Positions 1-6,413 of a stretch of 12,271 bases of DNA are shown here, one piece after another. Each line of letters begins with the position of its first letter. Positions within the stretch are counted from its first letter, which is position 1. The DNA lies in assembly GCA_964535025.1 (NCBI GenBank), contig CAZHRW010000090.1:1-12271 (forward strand), written 5' to 3'. The notes beneath the pieces were generated by a model. It saw only the letters and a list, made by a program, of their open reading frames with translations, was not told where the DNA came from and did no database searches. The translations under genes and the position numbers were made by a program. This DNA comes from JAAYZK01 sp964535025. GTDB taxonomy: Bacteria > Planctomycetota > Phycisphaerae > SM23-33 > FEN-1343.

Positions 1-173
1 GCTGTCCTTTCATCATCAGGGTCCGTTTTCTCCCTTATGATCTGCAGTGCACCCCGGTGGAAGGGAGAGATCTCCAGAAGAGCGAGAGCATCATCCAGAC
101 TCTTCCCCGGCAGTTTCAGCAGCGCTTCGAGTGCCTGCCGCCTTAGTCCGGAGTCCCGGGCCCTCTCGGCCAT
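1..173 (-). CDS. Partial helical protein of unknown function, cut by the left edge
   Basis: Not recognised. The minus strand from an ATG at 173 reads without a stop to the window edge (57 codons). It gives an amphipathic helical sequence with stretches such as LRRQALEALLKLPGKSLDDA and ISPFHRGALQIIREK, loosely like HEAT or other helical repeats. Its third-position GC is clearly lower than in the rest of the window, where the neighbouring plus-strand frame is almost all G or C at third positions. No Shine-Dalgarno precedes the ATG, so this may be an internal piece of a longer protein rather than its true start. The plus frame is also open here, but its translation is rich in Ser and Arg and looks non-coding. 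The two frames meet head to head at about 172. Confidence 0.45.
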   Translation of the reverse strand, partial: MAERARDSGLRRQALEALLKLPGKSLDDALALLEISPFHRGALQIIREKTDPDDERT

Positions 174-897
174 GGCCGACCCGGACACCCCCGGCCCCCC
201 CGCCGAAAACAGCGGCCCCGGCGGCAGCCAGTACGGGTGGAACCTCGGCGTGGCGGGTACCTGGAACTGGGGCGTGACCCTGCAGAACCGCGATTCCTGG
301 ATGAGCGCCAACGGCGGCTACGCCTGGACCGGCAACTTCTACGATAGCTGGCCGCAGTCGCTCGGCGGGTTGTATTCGATGTACTCCTTCGGCGGGCCCC
401 GCCAGATCGGCGACGGCGGCCTGTCGGTCATCGGGACCGGAACCATCGATGCTCCCGAGATCCCCGGCGACGGCGCGTGGAGCACCTGGAAATTCAGCAT
501 GCTCGCCGACGGCAACGTCATGCTCAGCAATGACGGCATCGCCTTCACGGACTCCCACGTCGCCGCCGGCACCGACGACCTGCCCGGCGGCGGCGGACCG
601 AAGGACCCGCCCGCCGAAGCGGGCTTCACCGAGGTCTACGTGTGCGGCGGCCGCACCCATGCCAGCGTCGGTCTGCTGGGCGATGTGTGGATCGACGACG
701 TGCAGATCGTCGCCGGCGACACCCCGCCGACGACGCTCCAGGCCGACTTCGACGGCGACGGGGACGTCGACCTCGATGACTTCGCCATCCTCAAGACCGC
801 CTTCGGCGTCAACGCCGACGGTGATGCCGACGGCGACGGGGACACCGACCTGGACGACTTCTCCATCCTCAAGAACGAGTTCGGCACCGCCTCCTGA
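172..897 (+). CDS. Secreted protein with two C-terminal dockerin/EF-hand repeats, N-terminus missing
   Basis: Predicted secreted beta-rich protein ending in two calcium-binding dockerin-like loops. The first has the form D-F-D-G-D-G-D-V-D-L-D-D (745-780) and the second D-A-D-G-D-G-D-T-D-L-D-D (823-858). Each is followed by a helix of the type FAILKTAFG or FSILKNEFG. Such pairs are common at the C-termini of planctomycete exported proteins, where they take the place of a PEP-CTERM tail. The body (about 215-720) is rich in Trp, Gly and aromatic residues and ends in WIDDVQIV, like the last strand of a lectin or LamG-like jelly roll; I cannot assign a family. Coding bias is strong from about 175. 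The frame is open to the window edge, but upstream sequence codes better on the other strand. No signal peptide or ribosome binding site is visible, so the start at 172 is arbitrary and the gene is probably 5'-truncated. Confidence 0.7.
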   Translation: MADPDTPGPPAENSGPGGSQYGWNLGVAGTWNWGVTLQNRDSWMSANGGYAWTGNFYDSWPQSLGGLYSMYSFGGPRQIGDGGLSVIGTGTIDAPEIPGDGAWSTWKFSMLADGNVMLSNDGIAFTDSHVAAGTDDLPGGGGPKDPPAEAGFTEVYVCGGRTHASVGLLGDVWIDDVQIVAGDTPPTTLQADFDGDGDVDLDDFAILKTAFGVNADGDADGDGDTDLDDFSILKNEFGTAS

Positions 898-931
898 CCA
901 GCAGCGCAACACGCCCGCACACGCGGCGACC

Positions 932-960
932 AGGGGCGGGTCCCTTGCGGACTCGCCCCT
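932..960 (+). terminator. Hairpin just after the dockerin gene
   Basis: Arms 932-943 (AGGGGCGGGTCC) and 949-960 pair over 12 positions with one G-T wobble around a 5-base loop, followed by the short T-rich stretch TTGCTC. It starts 35 bases after the stop at 897 and fits a terminator for that gene, though the U tract is weak. Confidence 0.5.
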
Positions 961-985
961 TTGCTCTGCGCCGCTCGCCCACAAA

Positions 986-1015
986 AAAAGCCCACGCGAA
1001 CTGGCGTGGGCTTTT
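986..1015. terminator. Bidirectional intrinsic terminator between convergent genes
   Basis: Perfect 12-bp stem: AAAAGCCCACGC at 986-997, loop GAACTG, GCGTGGGCTTTT at 1004-1015. It has an A run on one side and a T run on the other, so it can end transcription in both directions. It lies between the plus-strand dockerin gene (stop 897) and the minus-strand PEP-CTERM gene (stop 1047). Confidence 0.85.
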
Positions 1016-1046
1016 CGGACCTGGGTCCGCGTGTTTTGGGGGGGGT

Positions 1047-1964
1047 CTACCGCCGCCGCAGCAGCAGGGCCACGGCCCCCAGTCCCAGCAGGCCCAGTGT
1101 GGCCGGCTCGGGGACGATGTTGATGTCGAGATCGACCTCGGCGGTGTAGGTCCGCGCCTCGCCGGCGCTGCCGGGGTTGCCGGCCCAGTTGCCGCTGACG
1201 CCGAGATCCGTGTACCCCCTGAAATGCGCGGAGGCCCAATCGTCATAGCCGCCCGTCGCGTTGTCATAGGCCGCGTCGAAGGTCGTGTAGGTCAGGGTCT
1301 GGGTGAACGTCGAACCGGCGGCCATGCGGGGGTCGGCGCCGGTGACGGTCGCCTCGACCATCAGGTTGTCCGGGGCGCCGTCGGCCACGCCGTTGTGCGT
1401 CACGGTCGTGTACTCGTCGTTGTCATCGGACGCCGTCAGCCGCATCAGGGACCGGACGCGGGCGTCGCCGTTGGACCCCTCCCAGTTGGCGTCAAAGGCG
1501 AAGCTATCGACGATGTTGATGTTCGTCGTGTAGCCGCCCGCGGTAGCGGCGGGCAGGCCGATGGTGTAGTCCATACTGTAAACGGCGGTCCCCGTGTCGC
1601 GGGTCGAGGTGCGGCTGAGCGTGTAGGACAGGCCGGCCGGGTCCATCACGACATCCGAGATCGACCACTTGCCCGCGGACCGCAGGTCGCCGTTGTCCTG
1701 CCCGTCGATCATGCCGGAGCCGAAGTGGTAGGTCATGCCGTAACTGAACGCCTCGTCGCTGGCGCCGGATTTGTCGATGAAACTCATGATCCGGCCCGGG
1801 CGGGATGAGCCGACATCGACGTTCATCTCCCAGTACGCCGCGCCGCCGTCGGCGGCCGTGACGGTCACGTAATCGCCGTTCGAGACGTACGACAGTTCCA
1901 TCGTGGCGTGGGCGGCCGAGGCCGTGAAAGCCACCGCCAACGCCAAGGTCATCACTCGCTTCAT
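1047..1964 (-). CDS. PEP-CTERM sorting domain-containing secreted protein
   Basis: A 305-aa exported protein. It opens with a signal peptide (MKRVMTLALAVAFTASAAHA, cleavage expected near residue 20) and ends in a canonical PEP-CTERM tail: VPEPATLGLLGLGAVALLL plus three arginines. That tail is the recognition and membrane signal for exosortase. The central 260 residues are rich in Thr, Asp, Ser and Gly and predicted beta-rich, with no catalytic motif I recognise and no cysteine. The start at 1964 is chosen over the longer frame to 2105 because AAAGGAG lies 8 bases upstream and the signal peptide begins there. It is monocistronic, with its own promoter at 2111-2139, and converges on the terminator at 986-1015. 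Function unknown; surface or extracellular polymer role inferred only from the sorting signal. Confidence 0.9.
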   Translation of the reverse strand: MKRVMTLALAVAFTASAAHATMELSYVSNGDYVTVTAADGGAAYWEMNVDVGSSRPGRIMSFIDKSGASDEAFSYGMTYHFGSGMIDGQDNGDLRSAGKWSISDVVMDPAGLSYTLSRTSTRDTGTAVYSMDYTIGLPAATAGGYTTNINIVDSFAFDANWEGSNGDARVRSLMRLTASDDNDEYTTVTHNGVADGAPDNLMVEATVTGADPRMAAGSTFTQTLTYTTFDAAYDNATGGYDDWASAHFRGYTDLGVSGNWAGNPGSAGEARTYTAEVDLDINIVPEPATLGLLGLGAVALLLRRR

Positions 1965-2110
1965 GATCACGCTCCTTTTCTCTTGCCTGAAAGGGCTGAA
2001 CTGTCCGGAAAGGACCCGTGCAACGCTCCCGCGCGACATCCTGCAACAGCCACGGCGGGCCTCGCACGAGGCAGACACGCCCTCGCCTCTCAGATAACTG
2101 GTCAAGCATG

Positions 2111-2139
2111 ATCCTACCGGCCAAAGGGGATTCTGTCAA
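2111..2139 (-). promoter_or_regulatory. Sigma70-like promoter for the 1047-1964 gene
   Basis: Read on the minus strand: TTGACA (2139-2134), 17-base spacer, TAGGAT (2116-2111). Transcription would start near 2104 and give a leader of about 140 bases before the ATG at 1964. Confidence 0.75.
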
Positions 2140-2182
2140 GGCATTTGTTCGCCCACGACTTGCGAAACGCCCCGTCCCGGCG

Positions 2183-2208
2183 CCCCCGGGCATTCGGGGG
2201 ACGTTTTT
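2183..2208 (+). terminator. Terminator-like hairpin with T5 tract upstream of a promoter
   Basis: CCCCCG (2183-2188), 6-base loop, CGGGGG (2195-2200), then ACG and TTTTT (2204-2208). It is oriented to stop plus-strand transcription only 13 bases before the -35 box at 2221. No plus-strand gene lies upstream within 1 kb, so it would act as an insulator or be incidental. Confidence 0.4.
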
Positions 2209-2220
2209 CAAAAGGGGGGC

Positions 2221-2248
2221 TTGACAGATCCGGCATCCGTGGTATCCT
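2221..2248 (+). promoter_or_regulatory. Sigma70-like promoter for the 2455-3069 gene
   Basis: TTGACA at 2221-2226 (perfect -35), 16-base spacer, TATCCT at 2243-2248. The predicted start near 2255 gives a leader of about 200 bases. It is back to back with the minus-strand promoter 80 bases away, so the 490-base gap between the two PEP-CTERM genes is a divergent control region. Confidence 0.75.
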
Positions 2249-2263
2249 CATAAGCAACGCCGC

Positions 2264-2334
2264 CCCGCTGGGGTTTGCGGGTCGGTGCCTATCTTGACGG
2301 GCAGGAGCGATCTCGCTCAATCGTCCCATCCTGC
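2264..2334 (+). ncRNA. Candidate structured 5' leader RNA (copy 1)
   Basis: Two hairpins lie at the 5' end of the predicted transcript. Hairpin A: CCCGC 2264-2268, loop TGGGGTTT, GCGGG 2277-2281. Hairpin B: outer stem GCAGG 2301-2305 with CCTGC 2330-2334, inner stem AGCG/CGCT capped by ATCT, and an unpaired 12-base stretch (2318-2329) only on the 3' side. The same order and shapes recur at 6414-6504 before another PEP-CTERM gene. It does not match a riboswitch class I know. Structure is by eye only. Confidence 0.4.
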
Positions 2335-2454
2335 TGTGGAGACCATCACTAGTGTCTGTGTAGTCGTTTCGGAGAGAACAGGGTGCAGCGACCGGGGTCC
2401 TTGCGTACTCGGGGCGCACGGCAAAGAGGAGCCTTCAGGAGAGGGAGACGGACC

Positions 2455-3069
2455 ATGAAACATCACATCGTCGTGGTTCTGTTATGTTTGTCGGGCCTGG
2501 CCGGATCCGCGTTCGCGGATGACCTGGTTCCGCCGCCATGGATGCGGGGGGACGTGGGGACGACCTGAGCCGCGTGGGAGTTTTCGACGTCCGACCCGAA
2601 CCCCGCCCCCGACATGGGCGACCTGCCCTACGGCCCGCCCGAGATGTCGATCTGGCCGGGCATCGGGCAGGAATGGTGGCAGGAGTGGGAAGGTCGCCAG
2701 GGCGTCTGGCCGCTGTCGGGTGCCCTGGAGGCGATGCTGTGCAATCGCCCGGAGCCTTTGCCCTATAAGGACATCCAGGTCCAGATCACCTGGAGACCCC
2801 AGGTGCCGGGCGGCTTCCTGATGGTTCGGGAGATGATGTGGGGCGCGACCGGTTCGCTGGTCCAGGAACTGCCCCTCGAGAACGGGTGGATGCACTCGAC
2901 GTACATGATCCACCTCGAGCCGAATCCGGGGATGGAGATCGTGCGGCTGGACGGCAGCGTCATGATCGACGAGCTGGTGATCGACACCATCTGCATTCCC
3001 GAGCCGATGACGCTCTCGTTGCTGGCCGTCGGGGCCGCAGCCCTGACCCTGCGACGCAGGCGCCGGTAG
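2455..3069 (+). pseudogene. PEP-CTERM protein gene interrupted by an in-frame TGA
   Basis: The start at 2455 has GGGAG 7 bases upstream and encodes a clear signal peptide (MKHHIVVVLLCLSGLAGSAFA). The frame then runs 16 residues to TGA at 2566-2568 (codon 38) and continues open in the same frame to TAG at 3067-3069, ending IPEPMTLSLLAVGAAALTL and five arginines. Sequence on both sides of the stop (WMRGDVGTT, then AAWEFSTSD) reads as one domain. From memory, similar planctomycete proteins carry GTT-Y/F-x-x-W here, so the TGA sits where an aromatic residue is usual. The mature part is rich in Trp, with NPG and DELVIDTICIPEP near the end. With the stop ignored it is a 204-codon exported protein of unknown function. 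Nonsense mutation, sequencing error or readthrough cannot be told apart here. Confidence 0.8.
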
Positions 3070-3100
3070 CCGCACGCCCAACGGACACGCGCATTCCTTG

Positions 3101-3132
3101 CACACTGAGCCGCCCGTTCGCGGCTCAGTGTG
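3101..3132. terminator. Perfect 13-bp hairpin between convergent genes
   Basis: CACACTGAGCCGC (3101-3113), 6-base loop, GCGGCTCAGTGTG (3120-3132). There is no U tract on either side. It lies 32 bases past the stop of the 2455-3069 gene, and its second arm contains the stop codon of the convergent SGNH gene (3125-3127), so it could end both transcripts. Confidence 0.6.
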
Positions 3133-3709
3133 TCTGCGCGCTGATCTTGCGGACGGCCCCCGCCAGGTACTCACCCAGGCGGGCGTAGCCGTCGTCGGTC
3201 ATGTGGACGCCGTCGTCGCGGATGCACGTCTCGACGCCCACGTCGAGGACGGCCTGGTGGAGGTCGATCACCGCCGCGCCGGCCGTCGCGGCCAGGACAT
3301 CGGCGACGGCGTTGTAGGCGTCGACGTCCGCCGAGCGCCGATCGAACTGGTCATGCGTGGCTGCGTGACGGTCGTCGTCGACCGGCGTCGTCCGCACCCA
3401 CGCCACCGTCGCCGACGTCGCCGCCAGCCGCTCGAAGATGGCCCGCACGTTCCGCTCGTAGGCCGCCAGGGGCACCTGGCAGCCGTCGCCCCCGCGGTCG
3501 CGACGGAGGTCGTGCAGGCCGCAATTGACCAGGATCATCGACACGTCGCCGGCGTCGGCCAGGTAACCCTCCAGGCGGCTTAATACGTGCTCGCTGTCCG
3601 ATCCGTTGCCTTCGCAATGGGTTACCTCGAACCGACCCGCTAGGTGCCGCCGCAGGTGCGGCGTATAGCCGATCGAGATCGAATCGCCGATCACCAGAAG
3701 CTTCGCCAT
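3125..3709 (-). CDS. SGNH/GDSL-family hydrolase (esterase/lipase-like)
   Basis: A 194-aa single-domain SGNH hydrolase, a family of serine esterases often acting on acetylated or acylated sugars. Block I is GDSIS at residues 8-12, with Ser10 as the nucleophile. Block II is represented by the Gly-rich EGNGSDS (33-39). Block III is NCGLHD (62-67), where His replaces the usual Asn of GxND, as in a known variant of the family. Block V is DGVH (166-169), giving the Asp and His of the catalytic pair. There is no signal peptide, so it is predicted cytoplasmic. GGAG lies 7 bases before the ATG. It is divergent from the MFS transporter and convergent with the 2455-3069 gene, sharing a hairpin with it. 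Substrate unknown. Confidence 0.9.
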   Translation of the reverse strand: MAKLLVIGDSISIGYTPHLRRHLAGRFEVTHCEGNGSDSEHVLSRLEGYLADAGDVSMILVNCGLHDLRRDRGGDGCQVPLAAYERNVRAIFERLAATSATVAWVRTTPVDDDRHAATHDQFDRRSADVDAYNAVADVLAATAGAAVIDLHQAVLDVGVETCIRDDGVHMTDDGYARLGEYLAGAVRKISAQTH

Positions 3710-3736
3710 CGCCTCGCTCCCGTTCCATCGCCGTCC

Positions 3737-3765
3737 TTGTCGCCGCCGTCGGCGAAACGTATAGT
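3737..3765 (+). promoter_or_regulatory. Probable promoter for the MFS gene
   Basis: TTGTCG at 3737-3742, 17-base spacer, TATAGT at 3760-3765. It lies in the 190-base divergent gap between the SGNH and MFS genes and would start transcription near 3772. Confidence 0.55.
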
Positions 3766-3796
3766 CTCATCCTACTGCAAGAGGAGCCTCGCCGCC

Positions 3797-3904
3797 ATGG
3801 TCCGATGCGTACGTTCTCGTGCCGTCCCGCCGACGCTCAGCGCCGGCCGGCGCGCCGCCGGCGGGGTCCGCTGCTCCCGCTGCCGGGCCGGGGACGGCTC
3901 ATGA
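3797..3904 (+). CDS. Possible 35-aa upstream ORF coupled to the MFS gene
   Basis: ATG at 3797 follows the strong purine run AGAGGAG (3779-3785 region) by about 10 bases. The frame encodes 35 residues, rich in Arg with three Cys, and ends in TGA at 3902-3904. That stop overlaps the MFS start ATG at 3901 as ATGA, the classic arrangement for translational coupling. Alternatively the purine run is incidental, or it serves a longer MFS start at 3805. No homology is recognised. Confidence 0.3.
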   Translation: MVRCVRSRAVPPTLSAGRRAAGGVRCSRCRAGDGS

Positions 3905-5097
3905 TGCGCTTCGCCGTGTACTACTTCGTCTACTTCACCTCCTTCGCGGTCATCACGCCGTTCTTCCAGGCGTTCCTTGACGCCCGCGGGTTCGACAAGC
4001 CACAGGTCGGCCTGCTGCTGGGGGCGTTCTCCCTGGCCGGGGTTGTCGGCATCGTCGGCATCGGCCACCTCGCCGACCACTGGGGCCGTCGCCGGGCGGC
4101 GCTGCTGGCGGCGATGGCCGCGTCCATGGTGCTGCTGGTGCCGCTCGACCGCATCGCCGGGTTCGCCGTCGCCCTGCCGCTGGTGTTCCTGTTCGGCGTG
4201 GCGTACAAGTCGGTGATCCCGCTCGGCGACGCCCTGGCCGCGACCGAGCTGCCCGACCCCGCCACGCAGTACGGCCGCGCGCGGGCGGTGGGGACCGGCG
4301 GCTACGTGGTCATGCTGTGGGCCATCACGCTGCTGGGCTGGATCGGCTGGGTCGACACGACGTCGTCGACGTCGATCCTGGTCTGCTTCCTGGTCACCTC
4401 GGCGATCTGCCTGCCGGTGATCGCCCTGCTGCCCGACCATCACCGCCACACCGCCCCCGCCGCCGCCGCCGCGCCGCCGGACAGCGGGTTCGACCGCGTC
4501 TTTGTCCTGTTCATCGTCGTCGCCTTCCTCGGCCAGTGGGGCATGGCGGCGCATTACGCGTTCTTCACGCTGTACCTCAACGACGTGTTCCACCTGGCCG
4601 CCCCCGGGTGGATCTGGTCGATCGGGGCGACGGCGGAGATGCCCATCATCTTCTGCGGCGGCTGGTTCCTCCGGCGGTACGGCATCGTGGCCATGCTGGT
4701 CGCCTCGCTGGCCGCGATGGCGATTCGCCTGGCGGTCTACGCCCTGGCGCCCGGCCTGGCGCCGGTCGTGGCGGTGCAGTTGCTCCACGCGGCGACCTTC
4801 GGCCTGTGGCACCCGGCGGCCATTGAGTTTCTCCGCCGCAAGGTCGCCCCCGCCCGCCAGGGCCTGGCCATGGGCCTGTACATGGCCGTCGGCTTCGGCG
4901 CCGCACAGATGATCGGCTCGGCCGACGGCGGCTTCCTCATCGCCGCCGGCGGCTATCCGCTCATGTACGCCCTGCACACCCTCCCCCCGCTGCTGGGCAT
5001 CGTCCTGCTGATCCTCGGCCGCAAGCGCCTCGGCCACCCCCGGGGAGCGACAATCAATGCCCAAACCCCTTTGAACCCCGCCGCCGGTATACCGTAG
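3901..5097 (+). CDS. MFS transporter (MFS_1-like / nucleoside- or sugar-proton symporter type)
   Basis: A 398-aa major facilitator with about 12 hydrophobic segments in two halves separated by a hydrophilic, alanine/proline-rich loop around residues 180-195. It starts FAVYYFVYFTSFAVITPFF, with no signal peptide. The loop between helices 2 and 3 carries the MFS motif A, GHLADHWGRRR (55-65). The layout recalls the HcaT/NupG/LacY-like MFS_1_like group, but the substrate cannot be read from the sequence. The start at 3901 (or 3904) is preferred to 3805: the extra N-terminal 32 residues are Arg/Pro-rich and non-membrane, and GGGGA lies just upstream of 3901. The TAG stop at 5095 is also the first half of the next gene's -10 box. 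Confidence 0.88.
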   Translation: MMRFAVYYFVYFTSFAVITPFFQAFLDARGFDKPQVGLLLGAFSLAGVVGIVGIGHLADHWGRRRAALLAAMAASMVLLVPLDRIAGFAVALPLVFLFGVAYKSVIPLGDALAATELPDPATQYGRARAVGTGGYVVMLWAITLLGWIGWVDTTSSTSILVCFLVTSAICLPVIALLPDHHRHTAPAAAAAPPDSGFDRVFVLFIVVAFLGQWGMAAHYAFFTLYLNDVFHLAAPGWIWSIGATAEMPIIFCGGWFLRRYGIVAMLVASLAAMAIRLAVYALAPGLAPVVAVQLLHAATFGLWHPAAIEFLRRKVAPARQGLAMGLYMAVGFGAAQMIGSADGGFLIAAGGYPLMYALHTLPPLLGIVLLILGRKRLGHPRGATINAQTPLNPAAGIP

Positions 5098-5100
5098 AAT
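5071..5100 (+). promoter_or_regulatory. Promoter for the first YkgJ gene, overlapping the MFS stop
   Basis: TTGAAC at 5071-5076, 18-base spacer, TAGAAT at 5095-5100. The TAG of the -10 box is the MFS stop codon. Predicted leader to the ATG at 5202 is about 95 bases. Confidence 0.55.
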
Positions 5101-5201
5101 GCACCGCCGGGTCGCCGCCCGCCGCGGGCAGGTTCGAAACGGCCGAACGGAAAAGCACCCGACGACAGGGCTCGGGCGACCTTCAACCGAGGATACACGC
5201 A

Positions 5202-5645
5202 ATGGCGTTCAACCCCCCCAAGCGGCCGTGGTACGCCGATGGACTGGCCTTCGAATGCACCGGGTGCGGCGGCTGCTGCAGCGGCCCGGGCGAGGGGTAC
5301 GTGTGGGTGACCTCCGACGAGATCGCCGCGATGGCCGAGCATCTGGGGATGACGGTCGACGCGTTCACCGACGCCTACACACGCCGCATCGGCCGGCGGG
5401 TCAGCCTGATCGAGGCGCCGGACAAGGACTGCATCTTCCTCGAGCCCGCCGGCGCCGACGGCCACCGCGGTTGCCGGATCTACCCCGTCCGCCCCACCCA
5501 GTGCCAGACCTGGCCCTTCTGGCCGAGCAACCTCCGCGGCCCCGGCGCCTGGGCCCTCGCCCAGGCCCGCTGCCCGGGGATCAATCGCGGCCCGCTGCAT
5601 TCACTGGAGCACATCGAGCGCGAGAAATCCCGCACGTGGGGATGA
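5202..5645 (+). CDS. YkgJ family cysteine cluster protein (CxxCxxCC)
   Basis: A 147-aa small soluble protein of the YkgJ / CxxCxxCC family (Pfam PF03692), thought to chelate zinc or iron and sometimes annotated as flagellin N-methylase-like. The signature CTGCGGCC is Cys19, Cys22, Cys25 and Cys26. Further conserved cysteines are Cys77, Cys91 (in CRIYPVRPTQC), Cys101 and Cys124, giving the eight-Cys pattern usual for the family. GAGGA lies about 8 bases before the ATG. No signal peptide or membrane segment. It precedes a second, quite different YkgJ protein, with a heptamer repeat array between them. Biochemical role unknown. Confidence 0.9.
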   Translation: MAFNPPKRPWYADGLAFECTGCGGCCSGPGEGYVWVTSDEIAAMAEHLGMTVDAFTDAYTRRIGRRVSLIEAPDKDCIFLEPAGADGHRGCRIYPVRPTQCQTWPFWPSNLRGPGAWALAQARCPGINRGPLHSLEHIEREKSRTWG

Positions 5646-5654
5646 GAAGGACAG

Positions 5655-5849
5655 GCTTGAGACTTGAGACCTGAGTCTTGAGGCACAACAAACGACCGGA
5701 AAGGCTTGAGGCCCGAGGCCCGAGGCTTGAGGCACGACAAGGAGCAAAGGCTTGAGGCTTGAGACTTGAGGCCTGAGGCACGGCAAACGGCAACGTGTCT
5801 TGGCCGTATCTCAGGTCTCAGGCCTCAGGTCTCAGGTCTCAGGCCTCAG
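5655..5849. repeat. Inverted array of 7-bp repeats (consensus RCYTGAG / CTCAGRY)
   Basis: Three direct blocks of four heptamers each (5655-5682, 5704-5731, 5750-5777) are made of GCTTGAG, ACTTGAG, ACCTGAG, GCCTGAG, GCCCGAG or TCTTGAG. Each block is followed by a GCAC[AG][AG]CAA spacer of 18-21 bases. After a 32-base unit, five and a half heptamers appear in reverse complement (CTCAGGT, CTCAGGC; 5810-5849). With G-U pairs the last direct block can fold on the inverted block as a long RNA hairpin. Three heptamers encode seven codons, so spurious ORFs across it read as S-S-L-K-P-Q-A type repeats, as seen in planctomycete genomes. Confidence 0.9.
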
Positions 5850-5853
5850 AATT

Positions 5854-6336
5854 ATGTTCAGCCACGCATCGCCATCCGACGCCGCCGTCCCGCTCGTCGC
5901 CGCCGTCCGCGCCGCCCGGGCCACCCCGGCGGCGCTGGCCGCGCTGCGGGCGCTGTACGCCGACGTCGACGCCGCCGTCGCGGCCGGCGGCCAGACGTGC
6001 CGCGCGTGCGGCCGCTGCTGCGACTTCGACACGTACGGCCACCGGCTCTACCTCACCACGCTCGAACTGACCCTCCTCACCGCCGAACCGCCGCCGGCAT
6101 CCGCAGCCGCGGCGACCCCCGGCCGCTGCCCCTACCAGCAGGGCCTCGCCTGCACCGCCCGCGCCCGCCGTGCCCTCGGCTGCCGCGTCTTCTCCTGCGA
6201 CGGGGCCACCGACGCCGCCGAACAGGCCCTCTACGCCCGCTTCCACGAGCAATTGTGCCACCTCCACGCCGCGCACGGCGTCCCCTACCTCTACGTCGAC
6301 CTCCCCGCCGCCGTCGGGGCCGTGACGGCGCGTTGA
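5854..6336 (+). CDS. Second YkgJ-type cysteine cluster protein
   Basis: A 160-aa protein of the same CxxCxxCC family but of a different subtype. The cluster CRACGRCC is Cys49, Cys52, Cys55 and Cys56, followed by a DFDTYGHRLYLTTLELTLL stretch, then Cys92, Cys100, Cys110 and Cys115 (CRVFSC). The helical N-terminal 45 residues are rich in Ala and absent from the neighbour. The frame is open upstream through the heptamer array, so 5854 is chosen as the first ATG past the repeats. It has no recognisable Shine-Dalgarno, because the repeats end only four bases before it. Probable metal-binding protein; partner and substrate unknown. It could be co-transcribed with the first YkgJ gene, 208 bases upstream, if the repeat hairpin does not terminate. 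Confidence 0.85.
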   Translation: MFSHASPSDAAVPLVAAVRAARATPAALAALRALYADVDAAVAAGGQTCRACGRCCDFDTYGHRLYLTTLELTLLTAEPPPASAAAATPGRCPYQQGLACTARARRALGCRVFSCDGATDAAEQALYARFHEQLCHLHAAHGVPYLYVDLPAAVGAVTAR

Positions 6337-6360
6337 CCTCACGCCCAACACAGAATGTAC

Positions 6361-6389
6361 TTGGCGCAACCGGGAATGCGCGGTAATAT
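6361..6389 (+). promoter_or_regulatory. Probable promoter for the 6598-7239 gene
   Basis: TTGGCG at 6361-6366, 17-base spacer, TAATAT at 6384-6389; the overlapping TATACT at 6387-6392 is an alternative -10. It gives a leader of about 200 bases, like that of the 2455-3069 gene. Confidence 0.6.
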
Positions 6390-6413
6390 ACTGTTTGTTG
6401 TACAGGCTCCGAC

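Noticed and set aside
91..1239. Minus-strand frame of 382 codons across the dockerin gene
   Set aside because: It crosses a strong bidirectional terminator and two real genes, and its product lacks any domain pattern.
3772..5202. Long minus-strand frame of 476 codons opposite the MFS gene
   Set aside because: It is a shadow: its product is Asp/Arg/Gln-rich and low in complexity, while the plus strand encodes a clear membrane protein.
5655..5849. CRISPR array
   Set aside because: Repeat unit is 7 bases, spacers are similar to one another and there are no cas genes.
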